A stretch of 45,640 nucleotides of DNA from Candidatus Peribacteria bacterium (GCA_943357915.1 CALRGQ010000005.1:1-45640); one strand, 5' to 3'; positions 30,966 through 39,412 are shown, counted from the stretch's first letter. The notes: generated from the sequence alone by a model not told the origin. A program made the numbers and translations.

Positions 30966-31072
30966 GTTAAGAAAAGGTAGGAGTGGTAGGAAAGGTAGGG
31001 GGTTGCTTTTATTAAAAAATGTATTTTCCTACCTATCTTACCTTTTCTTACCAACCCTACCTCTCCTACAGC
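30966..31072. repeat. Inverted-arm repeat of GGTAGGA/TCCTACC type
   Basis: The left arm has GTTAAGAAAAGGTAGGAGTG and the right arm CTTACCTTTTCTTACCAACC, with GTAGG/CCTAC units throughout. An AT-rich loop of about 30 nt lies between. It has the same architecture as the GAAAAGTG elements but a different unit. Confidence 0.6.
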
Positions 31073-31085
31073 CCTTTTCTTTCTA

Positions 31086-31114
31086 TTGACACAAATATAC
31101 TTCTACAGGAGAAT
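31086..31114 (+). promoter_or_regulatory. Promoter TTGACA-17-GAGAAT
   Basis: -35 TTGACA (31086-31091) and a weak -10 GAGAAT (31109-31114) precede GTG 31124 by 9 nt. This moves the start 35 codons downstream of the track ORF. Confidence 0.55.
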
Positions 31115-31123
31115 CACCTTCCT

Positions 31124-31936
31124 GTGCCCCTAAAACACTCGACAGAGACGGCGTATCTGCTCTTCCTTGGCCTTGCGATCTGTATCGCAGGTGTTGCGGC
31201 AGCGCTGCTTCCGCCTATTCCGGCTGGTACCACGTACTGGGCAATCCTACTCGCGATCTCTGTTCTGTATCCGCTCGTGCTCTCGCGTACGTTCAAGTCG
31301 AATCGTGCTGATTACGAGTTTCGGGTCTTGCATTGGTTTCCAGCGGGTATTTTCATCCTGTGGTTCGTTCTCCAGCTGCTGAGTCCGCGCATTGATATGA
31401 TCCGTATCTTCGCGCTTGGCTTCTTTTTTCTATGGTCACTGCCACTGGTGGCGCTCGGTATCGCGTTTATCATCATCTTCGCTATCCACGTGCTCCGGCG
31501 TAGTCGTGTCCGTGTTACGAGCCTACTGGTATTTTTGGTACTGTTTACCGCAGGTGCTCTGTATGCAGAAGCCGCGGGCGTGAATCCGCGTTTGCAGGCC
31601 GCACTCTTTCCAAAGAATGCTCCGACGTTTGCATCTGTACGTACTACTTTTGCTAACCTCCGCGCGTCACTTGGTTTCTGGGTAGATTCTTCCGGTGTAC
31701 TCGTCGCTACCAACACGAGCTCGTCTTCCAGCATGAGTGTGTCCTCTAAGGTGAGTTCTTCGATAGCAAGCATATCGTCCAGTCGTCCTCCTGTTGCAGT
31801 GTTGCCACCCGTGATCGGTGACAAAAATCCGGGTCATCTCGCACAGTCTGGGCCAGAGTCCATGGCAGTGCTCGGCGCAACGCTGTTTGCCGCATACTTT
31901 GGGCTTCTGCATGCGCGTGCAAAGCAAAGGGTGTAG
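31124..31936 (+). CDS. Polytopic membrane protein with a Ser-rich segment
   Basis: From GTG 31124 the product is 270 aa. About five transmembrane helices lie in the first 150 residues. An extracytoplasmic stretch of about 75 residues follows, with a serine-rich low-complexity part (VATNTSSSSSMSVSSKVSSS), and a last helix (SMAVLGATLFAAYFGLL) sits before a basic end. The 35-residue extension in the track is translation of the repeat arm and is rejected. The next gene, a C39-like protein, also has a Ser-rich linker and begins 12 nt after, so both may act at the cell surface. Family unknown. Confidence 0.6.
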   Translation: MPLKHSTETAYLLFLGLAICIAGVAAALLPPIPAGTTYWAILLAISVLYPLVLSRTFKSNRADYEFRVLHWFPAGIFILWFVLQLLSPRIDMIRIFALGFFFLWSLPLVALGIAFIIIFAIHVLRRSRVRVTSLLVFLVLFTAGALYAEAAGVNPRLQAALFPKNAPTFASVRTTFANLRASLGFWVDSSGVLVATNTSSSSSMSVSSKVSSSIASISSSRPPVAVLPPVIGDKNPGHLAQSGPESMAVLGATLFAAYFGLLHARAKQRV

Positions 31937-31939
31937 ACT
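31934..31939 (+). promoter_or_regulatory. -10 box (TAGACT) of the C39-like gene
   Basis: TAGACT overlaps the stop of the previous gene and lies 9 nt before ATG 31949. Confidence 0.5.
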
Positions 31940-31948
31940 GTGCTTCTT

Positions 31949-32761
31949 ATGAACAAGCGTGTCATTCTCATAGCAGCAGTAGCAGTGATAGTTCTTGGTG
32001 GAGTGACTCTTCCTCGTGTCATCAAATACGTAGAGCGTCAGAGGATCATTGCTGAACAGAACAATATCGTGCTGCCGCCGCCCGAACTGCCGGTTTCATC
32101 GTCATCATCAAGTCCAGTCATTGCGTCTTCTGCTTCTGCTTCGTCTGTTGCTTCGGTGCCCACTTCAGTGCCTACACAATCTGTTCGTGCAGCTGTGAAT
32201 TGGGACGTACCGTTTACATCACAAGCGCCACTGGCGAACTGGAATGAATTGCATCAAGAAGCATGTGAAGAAGCGAGTGTGCTCATGGTCATGCGTTATT
32301 TTCAAGGCAAGCCGATCGGTTCTCCTGAACAAGCGAATACTGATATCGAGAAACTTGTTGCCGATAACGAAGCGTTAGGCTTTCCGGTGGATGACACAGC
32401 TGCTGAAATTATTGTGTTACTGAGGGATCAAGATCCATCGCTCACAGCAACGCTGCTAAAAAATCCGACTGAAGATAGTCTGAAAAAAGTTCTGTCCGAG
32501 GGCAAACTAGTGATCGTCCCTGCGGCCGGCCAACAACTGGGAAACCCGTACTTTACTGCTCCTGGACCGCGTTACCACATGCTTATGCTTAGGGGTTATA
32601 CCGATAGTGGTTATGTTATTACCAATGACCCTGGTACCAAGCGTGGCGAAGGATATGTGTACCGTTGGGACGTTCTTCTGAATGCGATTCATGATTGGAA
32701 TGGGGGAGAAGTAGAAAGTGGGGAGAAAGTTGTGGTGGTAGTTAGCGGACGCAATGAATAA
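31949..32761 (+). CDS. C39-like peptidase, membrane-anchored
   Basis: From ATG 31949 the product is 270 aa: a short basic end and a transmembrane helix (residues 4-23), a Pro/Ser-rich linker (about 42-80), and a papain-like C39_2 domain. The domain has the oxyanion Gln in VPFTSQAPLANW (Q92), the nucleophile in QEACEEAS (C106), and the catalytic His in RYHMLMLRGY followed by ITNDPG. C39-like domains process peptides or cell-wall-associated proteins. The domain should lie outside the membrane. GTG 31940 is possible but the -10 box favours ATG 31949. An inverted-arm repeat and enolase follow. Confidence 0.85.
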   Translation: MNKRVILIAAVAVIVLGGVTLPRVIKYVERQRIIAEQNNIVLPPPELPVSSSSSSPVIASSASASSVASVPTSVPTQSVRAAVNWDVPFTSQAPLANWNELHQEACEEASVLMVMRYFQGKPIGSPEQANTDIEKLVADNEALGFPVDDTAAEIIVLLRDQDPSLTATLLKNPTEDSLKKVLSEGKLVIVPAAGQQLGNPYFTAPGPRYHMLMLRGYTDSGYVITNDPGTKRGEGYVYRWDVLLNAIHDWNGGEVESGEKVVVVVSGRNE

Positions 32762-32763
32762 TG

Positions 32764-32888
32764 AAATGTGAAAAGTGAAGAATAAAAGATAAGGATTGTT
32801 GAATGAAAAGTGGAAAATATGCAGGCATTAGCCTAATGTGTTCGTAGATTTATTTTTCACTTTTCATTTTACACTTTTCATTCTTTTC
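32764..32888. repeat. Inverted-arm GAAAAGTG repeat before enolase
   Basis: The left part contains GTGAAAAGTGAAGAATAAAA and GAATGAAAAGTGGAAAA. The right arm is TTTTTCACTTTTCATTTT plus CACTTTTCATTC and reaches the enolase ATG. Confidence 0.65.
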
Positions 32889-34160
32889 ATGCCTTCCATC
32901 TCCTCCCTCCACGCTCGTCAGATTCTTGATTCTCGGGGCAACCCGACACTCGAAGCAGAGTGTGTTCTTTCGGATGGTTCGTTTGGCCGTGCTGCGGTTC
33001 CTTCCGGAGCTTCGACTGGTACGCACGAAGCACTGGAACTACGGGATGGAGATAAAAATATCTACCAGGGGAAGTCAGTCATGAAAGCGGTTTCACATGT
33101 GAACGGTCCGATTGCAAAAGCTCTCAAGGGAATGGACGTGAGTGATCAACAAAAAGTAGACCATGCAATGCTGAAGCTTGATGGTACACCAAATAAGTCA
33201 GTGCTTGGTGCGAACGCTATTCTTGGCGTTTCTATGGCTGTTGCGCGTGCGCGCGCCGTGTCTGAGAAGAAGCCACTCTGGCAGTCTCTTGCTGAGCAGT
33301 TTGGCGTGAAGAATCCGGTCAGTCTTCCGGTTCCCATGATGAACGTCATCAATGGCGGCGCACATGCTGACTCTGGTTTAAGTTTTCAGGAATGCATGAT
33401 CGTTCCTACAGATTTTCCGTCGTTTTCAGAAGCGTTGCGTGCCGGTGCTGAGATTTTTCATACCCTCAAAAAAATCCTCAAAGATCTTGGCCACGTCACG
33501 GCTGTCGGTGATGAAGGTGGCTTCGCGCCGCACGTGAAGTCCTCGGACGAGGCTTTGTCTGTTTTGATGCAAGCCATTGAACAGGCTGGATACAAAGGCA
33601 AGGTGCAATTAGCTTTGGACTGCGCTGCATCTGAATTTTGTAAAGGCGGTATGTACACCGTGGATGGCAAACTGATGAACTCAGGTGAACTTGTAGATTT
33701 CTACGGCTTGCTGCTCGCCAAGTTTCCGATCGTCAGTATTGAGGATAGTCACAGTGAAGATGACTGGACTGGCTTTGCAGCGATGCAGGCAAAATACGGT
33801 TCACGAGTGCAGCTCGTCGGTGATGATCTGTTTGTGACAAATACCGAGCGTGTGAAGAAGGGGATTGCCGAGAAGTCTGCCAATGCTGTGCTTATCAAGC
33901 TAAATCAGATCGGTTCACTCACGGAAACAGTCGAAACAATCCAGATGTGTCAGGCAACGGGCTGGAACTCTATTGCGAGTCACCGCAGCGGCGAAACCGA
34001 AGACAGCTTCATCGCCGATCTTGCCGTTGGTCTTCAGACGGGTCAGATCAAAACTGGTTCACTCTCGCGGACGGATCGTGTGTGTAAGTACAACCAGCTT
34101 TTGCGCATTGAGGAGGAACTGGGTGCGAAGGCGGTGTATACGTCGCCTTTCAAAGACTAA
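32889..34160 (+). CDS. eno: Enolase (phosphopyruvate hydratase)
   Basis: Enolase interconverts 2-phosphoglycerate and phosphoenolpyruvate in glycolysis. From ATG 32889 it is 423 aa, the usual length. Motifs are [12 protein letters not shown] at the N-terminus, [18 protein letters not shown] (substrate His and Glu), [20 protein letters not shown] (metal-binding Asp/Glu), [24 protein letters not shown] (catalytic Lys) and [10 protein letters not shown]. The track's 17-residue extension is translated repeat sequence. The start codon is directly preceded by the pyrimidine-rich arm and not by a Shine-Dalgarno sequence, as for truB. Confidence 0.97.
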   Translation: MPSISSLHARQILDSRGNPTLEAECVLSDGSFGRAAVPSGASTGTHEALELRDGDKNIYQGKSVMKAVSHVNGPIAKALKGMDVSDQQKVDHAMLKLDGTPNKSVLGANAILGVSMAVARARAVSEKKPLWQSLAEQFGVKNPVSLPVPMMNVINGGAHADSGLSFQECMIVPTDFPSFSEALRAGAEIFHTLKKILKDLGHVTAVGDEGGFAPHVKSSDEALSVLMQAIEQAGYKGKVQLALDCAASEFCKGGMYTVDGKLMNSGELVDFYGLLLAKFPIVSIEDSHSEDDWTGFAAMQAKYGSRVQLVGDDLFVTNTERVKKGIAEKSANAVLIKLNQIGSLTETVETIQMCQATGWNSIASHRSGETEDSFIADLAVGLQTGQIKTGSLSRTDRVCKYNQLLRIEEELGAKAVYTSPFKD

Positions 34161-34296
34161 ATCCACATCGTGTGACCTGAAATTTCGTTATCTAATAGCG
34201 ATCTTTCAGTGTATGTGTCACTTCGATGTCATTTGCCCTGTCTCCGATGTGAGAGCGGCAATATTCTGGCGACACTTAATTTTTCTCGCTCAATAT

Positions 34297-34491
34297 ATGG
34301 AAAAGCAAAATACTACCGAAGAAATAGTCACTCCTGGTGCAGCTACACCGATTGATCGTAGTTCACTGATTCGAATAAGGGATTCTTTGCATTCAGCCGT
34401 TTCAAACGCGAATACACCTGCATGGCTTAGGACAACTTTTGTTCCAGCTCTAGAAAAGGTCCGAGCAGATTTGGCAAATCTGACGCAGTAA
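34297..34491 (+). CDS. Small protein of unknown function
   Basis: A 64-aa ORF starting MEKQNTTEEIVTPGAATP with a helical second half (VRADLANLTQ at the end) lies inside a longer track ORF that begins within enolase. Its composition is protein-like and it ends before a clear non-coding stretch. No family or partner is recognised. The 136 nt before (34161-34296) and the 135 nt after (34492-34626) hold no other ORF. Confidence 0.4.
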   Translation: MEKQNTTEEIVTPGAATPIDRSSLIRIRDSLHSAVSNANTPAWLRTTFVPALEKVRADLANLTQ

Positions 34492-34612
34492 CCAGCGGTC
34501 GTCAACTAATGCTTTCAATCGCAATTCCACGACCCAAACGAGAGCAGCCTTGGTACAGATGATCTGAAGCATTCTCTCAAGAACCTCCATGGGAATGCTG
34601 AAGCCTCAATGC

Positions 34613-34618
34613 TATTCT
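34613..34618 (+). promoter_or_regulatory. -10 box (TATTCT) of proB
   Basis: TATTCT lies 8 nt before ATG 34627 and fixes the start downstream of the track's. Confidence 0.55.
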
Positions 34619-34626
34619 GCAAGAGT

Positions 34627-35703
34627 ATGGTTGTTACGCAGAGTCAGCTTGTGGTCGTAAAAATTGGCACGAATGTCATCACGAAAGATGATGGCTTACT
34701 GAATAAGCCAGTGCTTAGGCATATTGTGGAACAGGTGTGCGCATTGAAAAAGGGCGGAACGAATGTCATTCTTGTTTCCTCTGGTGCTATGGCAGCTGGC
34801 CGTTCTCTGCTTACTCCTTCTGTAAAAACTGGAAATGTTGTGAAAAGACAAATGCTTGCAGCAGTCGGGCAGGCATCTCTCATGCATGAATACCTTGATG
34901 CATTCAATGGACATGATTACCTCTGTGCTCAGGTGCTGACGACCAAAGAAGATTTTCGGACGCGTCATCATTATCTCAACATGAAGAATTGCTTTTCGGC
35001 TTTGCTCAAAGACAATGTTGTTCCGATTGTGAATGAGAACGATGTGATTTCTGTCGAGGAACTCATGTTCACGGACAATGACGAGCTTGCTGGCCTTATC
35101 ACGTCTATGGCGAATGCAGATGCTCTCGTCATTTTGACAAGTGTCGATGGTGTGTACGATGGCACTCCAAACGAGGGAGGCGCAGTAATACCCGTGATTG
35201 AACCAGAATCGACAGCATGGAAAAATCACATTCAGTCTGGCACGTCACAATTCGGCAAAGGAGGGATGCTGACAAAATGTTCGATCGCCCAAAAACTCGC
35301 GATAACAGGCATTGCAGTTTACATCGTCAATGGACGCTCTAAGGACATAGTTCTGGATGTGCTCAAAGGAAAGAAGATCGGCACGTATTTTCGCCCCCAT
35401 AAAAAAGCATCGAATGTGAAGAGATGGATTGCACACGCAGAAGGCATGGAACGAGGAAAAGTAGTCGTCAATAAGTGCGCGGTAGACATTCTTAGGTCCC
35501 CAGAAACGGTAAGCCTACTTCCTGTTGGCATCGTGAACGTGGAAGGAGAATTTGAGAAAGGCGACATCGTGCAGATTTGCCAAGAAAACGGCGAAAAACT
35601 TGGTCTTGGCAAAGCGCAGTACAATGCAGAGCGTGTTCGGTCATTGATGGGTGAAAAAGGACAGAAGCCCTTTATTCATTATGATTTTCTCTTTGTCACG
35701 TGA
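34627..35703 (+). CDS. proB: Glutamate 5-kinase
   Basis: ProB phosphorylates glutamate to glutamyl-5-phosphate, the first step of proline synthesis. The 358-aa protein has the amino-acid-kinase start LVVVKIGTNVITKDDGLLN, VILVSSGAMAAGR, VPIVNENDVIS, GGMLTKCSIAQKLA and a C-terminal PUA domain from about residue 270 (GKVVVNKCAVDIL, EKGDIVQICQENG). ATG 34627 is set by the upstream TATTCT box. proC begins within its stop codon (GTGA overlap), and argC follows. proA, which normally takes the next step, is not in the cluster. Confidence 0.94.
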   Translation: MVVTQSQLVVVKIGTNVITKDDGLLNKPVLRHIVEQVCALKKGGTNVILVSSGAMAAGRSLLTPSVKTGNVVKRQMLAAVGQASLMHEYLDAFNGHDYLCAQVLTTKEDFRTRHHYLNMKNCFSALLKDNVVPIVNENDVISVEELMFTDNDELAGLITSMANADALVILTSVDGVYDGTPNEGGAVIPVIEPESTAWKNHIQSGTSQFGKGGMLTKCSIAQKLAITGIAVYIVNGRSKDIVLDVLKGKKIGTYFRPHKKASNVKRWIAHAEGMERGKVVVNKCAVDILRSPETVSLLPVGIVNVEGEFEKGDIVQICQENGEKLGLGKAQYNAERVRSLMGEKGQKPFIHYDFLFVT

Positions 35704-36488
35704 AAAACACGATCGCTATCATCGGCGCAGGAAACATGGGAACAGCGCTGTGTAAAGGACTTCTGGAATCCTTGCCTGAACTTTCTGTGGCTATAACGGA
35801 CCGACATGCAGAGAGGTTGAAGCAATTTTCTGCCATTCGTACATCGACTGATCCAAAAGAGATCGTAGAGAACGCAGATCATGTTCTTATTGCCGTAAAG
35901 CCACAGTCTTTCGATGCAATCTGTGAGGAACTGCATGATCTTCTCAGGGGCAAACTCGTCATTTCCATTATGGCCGGAAAGACTCTGAAAACTCTATCGG
36001 AGAAGACGGGCTCTCGCCGAGTCGTGCGCACGATGCCGAATCTTGGTGCTCAGGTAAAAAAAGGCATGACAGCATGGATAGCCTCATCCGACGTTACTGC
36101 AAGCGAGAAAGAGAGCGTACGTATGATATTCCAAGCCGTGGGTAGGGAAATTCAGATGAAGGACGAGAGTGACATTGAACGATTCTCTGTGATCGTCGGA
36201 TGTGGTCCTGCATACTTCTTCCGACTCTGCAGTGTCCTTGCTCAGGAAGCTCAGGAGCTTGGATTTTCGTTTGCAGAATCAAAACGTATGGCCGAAGAAA
36301 CATTGATCGCAAGTGGCAGGCTACTGGAACTTGGTTCGAAAACTTCTGATGAATGGGTACAAGCCGTTGCCTCAAAGGGTGGCGTTACGGAAGCTGCTTT
36401 GCAGTATCTGGCTGAGAGTGACACGGATGTTGTGATGAAACAGGCAATCCAGAAATCCTTACTGCGTTCACGGGAACTGAATAGCTAG
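35700..36488 (+). CDS. proC: Pyrroline-5-carboxylate reductase
   Basis: ProC reduces pyrroline-5-carboxylate to proline with NAD(P)H. The 262-aa protein, starting at GTG, has the dinucleotide-binding start IAIIGAGNMGTALCKGLL, LIAVKPQSF, VRTMPNLGAQVKKGM and the family signature around ALQYLAESDTDVVMKQA, with CGPAYFFRLCSVLAQEAQE in the dimer helix. The start overlaps the proB stop by 4 nt, so the two are translationally coupled. Family length and motifs are normal. Confidence 0.94.
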   Translation: MKNTIAIIGAGNMGTALCKGLLESLPELSVAITDRHAERLKQFSAIRTSTDPKEIVENADHVLIAVKPQSFDAICEELHDLLRGKLVISIMAGKTLKTLSEKTGSRRVVRTMPNLGAQVKKGMTAWIASSDVTASEKESVRMIFQAVGREIQMKDESDIERFSVIVGCGPAYFFRLCSVLAQEAQELGFSFAESKRMAEETLIASGRLLELGSKTSDEWVQAVASKGGVTEAALQYLAESDTDVVMKQAIQKSLLRSRELNS

Positions 36489-36526
36489 CGCTTGCAGAAT
36501 TGCTCATACATCGTGAGAATAGCGGC

Positions 36527-37582
36527 ATGATCAACGTTGGTATTTTTGGAGCGTCTGGCTACATGGGTGGTGAAGCACTCCGCGTGCTCAATGAACATCC
36601 TGAGGTCAACATTGCGTGGGCTACCAGCCGCAGTGGTAAGCCCGTTGAGGAATTTCATCGCAATCTCTTAGGGTCGGACATCACTTTGGTTCCACCGGAG
36701 AACCTGTCACCCTGTGATGCCGTATTTGTTGCCGCTCCCTCCGGAGTAGCTATGGACGTTACAAAAAAGTTCCTCGAAGAGGGAGCAAAAGTCATAGACC
36801 TGGGGTCGGATTTCCGTCTGCATGACAAGGCAATGTGGGAAAGTGTGTACGAGAAAAAACACACGCATTGGGACCTGGCGCAGGAAGCAGTTTATGGCAT
36901 ACCGGAGCTTCATAGAGATACAATCAAAAAAGCTCGTCTGATTGCGAATCCTGGCTGTTTTTCTTCCTCTGTCATTTTCGGTTTGGCACCTCTGCTGAAA
37001 GAAGGAATTGTAGAGACCGAGCATATTGTCGTTGATGGTATGTCAGGAACCGCTGGAGCAGGAGCAGACCTGGACATCACCATGCATCATCCTGAGATTG
37101 GCAATAACGTCGTTGCTTATAATGTTGTGGATCACCGTCATACATACGAAATGGAACAAGAGCTGGGAGCACTGACGACTGACAAAGTGTCCGTACACTT
37201 CACTCCTTGCTATATACCCATCACTCGAGGCATTTTCTCTGTGTGTCATTGCTTTCCAAAGAAGCCAACGAATCGTCAGAAACTTCTTGAGCTTTACAGG
37301 GAATTTTACGCTGATGAGTTTTTCATAAAAATCTTCGATCTCCCCAAAGACCCTGGTGCTTCTTGGCAGTTCAAGCCGTATCCGTGGGTTTCAGCAACGT
37401 CAGGAACAAATTTCTGTCACATTGGGCTAGATATTGATGAGAAGAGGGGCAGGATTGTTGTTTTCAGCGCGCTTGATAGTATCGGAAAGGGGGGAGCACA
37501 CGCGGGGGTACAGAATATGAATCTACTGTTTGGTTTGGATGAGAAGATGGGGTTAGAAAGATACGGTATGCATCCGTACTGA
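36527..37582 (+). CDS. argC: N-acetyl-gamma-glutamyl-phosphate reductase family protein (ArgC/LysY)
   Basis: ArgC reduces an acyl phosphate of N-blocked glutamate to the semialdehyde. The 351-aa protein has GIFGASGYMGGEALRVL, the catalytic cysteine in ANPGCFSSS, the active-site HRHTYEMEQ and TPCYIPITRGI (usually TPHLVPMxRGI, so His is replaced by Cys there). GASWQFKPYPWVSATSGTNFCHIG and ALDSIGKGGAHAGVQNMNL close the family order. It follows proB-proC and has no arginine genes beside it. One possibility is that it reduces glutamyl-5-phosphate in place of ProA; another is that it belongs to an arginine or lysine route encoded elsewhere. ATG 36527 is used; GAGAAT 6 nt upstream is a weak -10. Confidence 0.88.
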   Translation: MINVGIFGASGYMGGEALRVLNEHPEVNIAWATSRSGKPVEEFHRNLLGSDITLVPPENLSPCDAVFVAAPSGVAMDVTKKFLEEGAKVIDLGSDFRLHDKAMWESVYEKKHTHWDLAQEAVYGIPELHRDTIKKARLIANPGCFSSSVIFGLAPLLKEGIVETEHIVVDGMSGTAGAGADLDITMHHPEIGNNVVAYNVVDHRHTYEMEQELGALTTDKVSVHFTPCYIPITRGIFSVCHCFPKKPTNRQKLLELYREFYADEFFIKIFDLPKDPGASWQFKPYPWVSATSGTNFCHIGLDIDEKRGRIVVFSALDSIGKGGAHAGVQNMNLLFGLDEKMGLERYGMHPY

Positions 37583-37651
37583 TACCTCAGAGAGAATATT
37601 CTTTGAGCCCGTAGATCGCGAACGTGGCTTGCCATGAGGCCCTCAGGCCGA

Positions 37652-37828
37652 ATGGTCGTGCTTGGGCAGCTCAACTCGAACGGATGGCGGGAACGGCTCA
37701 GTGAACACACGAATCTGGGTAGGCGGTGTATGGAGATAATACGGGAGTTCAGGCCTGATTACGTGCTGATGAATGAGAAAGAACTGGCAGAAGCCAGCCA
37801 TTCTCTTCCTGCGCTGTCTATAAGCTGA
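37652..37828 (+). CDS. 58-aa protein of unknown function, intact copy
   Basis: The short product, with NSNGWRERLSEHTNLGRRCM and ending HSLPALSIS, has a diverged copy at 38544-38726. The two align over their whole length, including the probable start, so this is a real small coding unit or the 3' piece of a larger ancestral gene. It is rich in Arg and Glu and predicted helical. No known family. The two copies flank the AT-richer gene at 37890-38480. Confidence 0.45.
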   Translation: MVVLGQLNSNGWRERLSEHTNLGRRCMEIIREFRPDYVLMNEKELAEASHSLPALSIS

Positions 37829-37889
37829 GTAGTACTCGCACTATCTAAAGGGTGAGCTTACAGCCAAGTGAAGGACGTTACTGAAACAA

Positions 37890-38480
37890 TTAACTAAGAA
37901 ACTTTACCTCTCGTAAGCTAGCCCTAAAGGCTTCAGCATCTTGCTTGTATATTTGATTTGCTAAGAAAAATACCAAATAGTGCTTATTGCTGTCAGGCTC
38001 GATCTTCAAATCTATCTTTGAATCATGTAGCACTTTGTCTCTAAAGTAAGTTAGCAGATGAAAGAACACATCTGTTTCTTGTGTTTTGTAGTCGCTGTGC
38101 TCCATTCTTTTTACCACAGCTTCATTATATTCTTTCATCTCCTCGTGGAATGCTATTAATCGTTTCTCGGCTAAATCTTTTGAAAGCCCATTGTCCTGCA
38201 AGCAAAGAGAAACAGCGATGGATAGCATGAATCCAATCTCTTCAGAGGAATATTCTTTTTTACCAAAAGATGCATGCTTAACTAAAAGCCAAGCTAGAAT
38301 CATAAGTCGTAATTGTAGAGTCTGATCGTTGAATCTATTAATTTCTTCTGACGACATCTCACCTGATACACTTGCATCCAGTTTATCAGTACTAGTCTCA
38401 ATGATTCTACAGCATAACATTCTTATGAACGCTTCAAGATGCACGGGAGTCTTTGGCCGAAAATAATTTAAAAAACTCAT
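37890..38480 (-). CDS. Helical protein of unknown function, AT-rich
   Basis: The 196-aa soluble protein is predicted nearly all helical (AFIRMLCCRIIETST, EEINRFNDQTLQLRLMILAWLL, DAEAFRASLREVKFLS). No motif identifies it. Its base composition is visibly more AT-rich than the neighbours, suggesting transfer. A TAGAAT box lies 9 nt before the ATG. It stands between the two copies of a small 58-aa gene on the other strand, so it may have been inserted together with a duplication. It may be a defence or accessory protein, but nothing in the sequence shows this. Confidence 0.5.
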   Translation of the reverse strand: MSFLNYFRPKTPVHLEAFIRMLCCRIIETSTDKLDASVSGEMSSEEINRFNDQTLQLRLMILAWLLVKHASFGKKEYSSEEIGFMLSIAVSLCLQDNGLSKDLAEKRLIAFHEEMKEYNEAVVKRMEHSDYKTQETDVFFHLLTYFRDKVLHDSKIDLKIEPDSNKHYLVFFLANQIYKQDAEAFRASLREVKFLS

Positions 38481-38489
38481 TGCAGATCA

Positions 38490-38495
38490 ATTCTA
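38490..38495 (-). promoter_or_regulatory. -10 box (TAGAAT) for the gene at 38480
   Basis: TAGAAT on the minus strand lies 9 nt before the ATG. Confidence 0.5.
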
Positions 38496-38543
38496 TAGGC
38501 TAGAACGGCGAAAGAAAATCTTACTCGATAAAAAAAGGGCGAA

Positions 38544-38726
38544 ATGTGGTGGGTACTTGTAGAACAACGCAATTCGAACACATGACGAGAAAGGCTTAGT
38601 GAAAACACAAGTCTCGGTCGGCGCTGTCTCGAAATCATCCACGAGTTCAACCCAACATTCACCCTGATGGGCGACCGACATCTGGCAGAAGAAAGCCAAT
38701 CTCTGCTTCCCGTTTCTATAACCTGA
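38544..38726 (+). pseudogene. Diverged copy of the 58-aa gene with a nonsense codon
   Basis: Reading from ATG 38544 gives RERLSENTSLGRRCLEII, HLAEESQSLLPVSIT and a TGA at the equivalent end, clearly homologous to 37652-37828. The Trp codon of the intact copy (TGG) is TGA here, so the frame is interrupted at codon 14. It is two codons longer at the start. Confidence 0.6.
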
Positions 38727-38743
38727 CACCCTCTCGCACCATT

Positions 38744-39400
38744 TCAGTCCTTTTCTACCCGCTGATGTTCTTCGGCCTGTCTTATCAGACGAGAATGTAG
38801 CTTTTCGTTGTGACTAATCGTTTCAAGTGCCTTGATCATCGCAGTCGTATCCTTGACCAAATCTCGCTGCCCAACACCCGTGACATAGGTCATCGCCGAC
38901 GGCATTACGCGATGAGTCCATAGCTTGGCATCGTTGGCGATGTTGAAAATGTTGCTCAACTTGTCCACGACACCGTAAACCTCGCCCCATGTAACACCAT
39001 CGAGACATTCATCAGGGTCTTGCTTGTTTGCGGCATGAGCGATCGTTTCGTGCCGAATGTTTTTGATCGCCTTCAACTCCTTAGATCGGCGTAGCTTGTC
39101 GTACTCTTGTTGTGCCTCGATCAGCTTTGCGGTTTTCACGTTTGACGGCGGAGTTTGACGGGCAGTAGCCAAAACGATTCCGAAGTGCAGACAATCTTTT
39201 CGTCGATCAGTAATCCTGCTGATTCCCATGATCAGTGCTTCGATAAGCGCCCACCTGTTTTGAGTGAAAAACATGATGTAGCGGTCAAAGGGGCAGGGGC
39301 AGCGCGTCGCGTTTTCATTCAACATGCGAAGCGTTGCTACGATTTCCTGCATACGATGCAGCTCGCCCCAGATACGTTCTCCTGATTGTGAGTAGTCCAT
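38744..39400 (-). CDS. HEPN-domain protein, AbiU2-like
   Basis: The 218-aa helical protein carries FFTQNRWALIEALIMGISRITD (about 44-65) and IRHETIAHAA with R116-x5-H122, the RX4-6H motif of HEPN ribonucleases. The order resembles AbiU2-type HEPN proteins of abortive infection systems. If active it would cleave RNA. The ATG lies 6 nt after TAAAAT, so the gene has its own leaderless-type promoter although it directly follows the membrane gene ending at 39410. No antitoxin-like partner of the MNT type is adjacent; the upstream membrane protein may be its sensor or partner. Family placement is by motif only. Confidence 0.6.
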   Translation of the reverse strand: MDYSQSGERIWGELHRMQEIVATLRMLNENATRCPCPFDRYIMFFTQNRWALIEALIMGISRITDRRKDCLHFGIVLATARQTPPSNVKTAKLIEAQQEYDKLRRSKELKAIKNIRHETIAHAANKQDPDECLDGVTWGEVYGVVDKLSNIFNIANDAKLWTHRVMPSAMTYVTGVGQRDLVKDTTAMIKALETISHNEKLHSRLIRQAEEHQRVEKD

Positions 39401-39406
39401 AACCGT

Positions 39407-39412
39407 ATTTTA
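39407..39412 (-). promoter_or_regulatory. -10 box (TAAAAT) of the HEPN gene
   Basis: TAAAAT on the minus strand lies 6 nt before ATG 39400 and overlaps the last codon of the upstream membrane gene. Confidence 0.55.

Noticed and set aside
38544-38726. UGA recoding (TGA read as Trp or Gly)
   Set aside because: Other well-supported genes end in TGA (proB, dut, the antitoxin), so UGA is a stop. The TGA in the second 58-aa copy is better read as a nonsense mutation.
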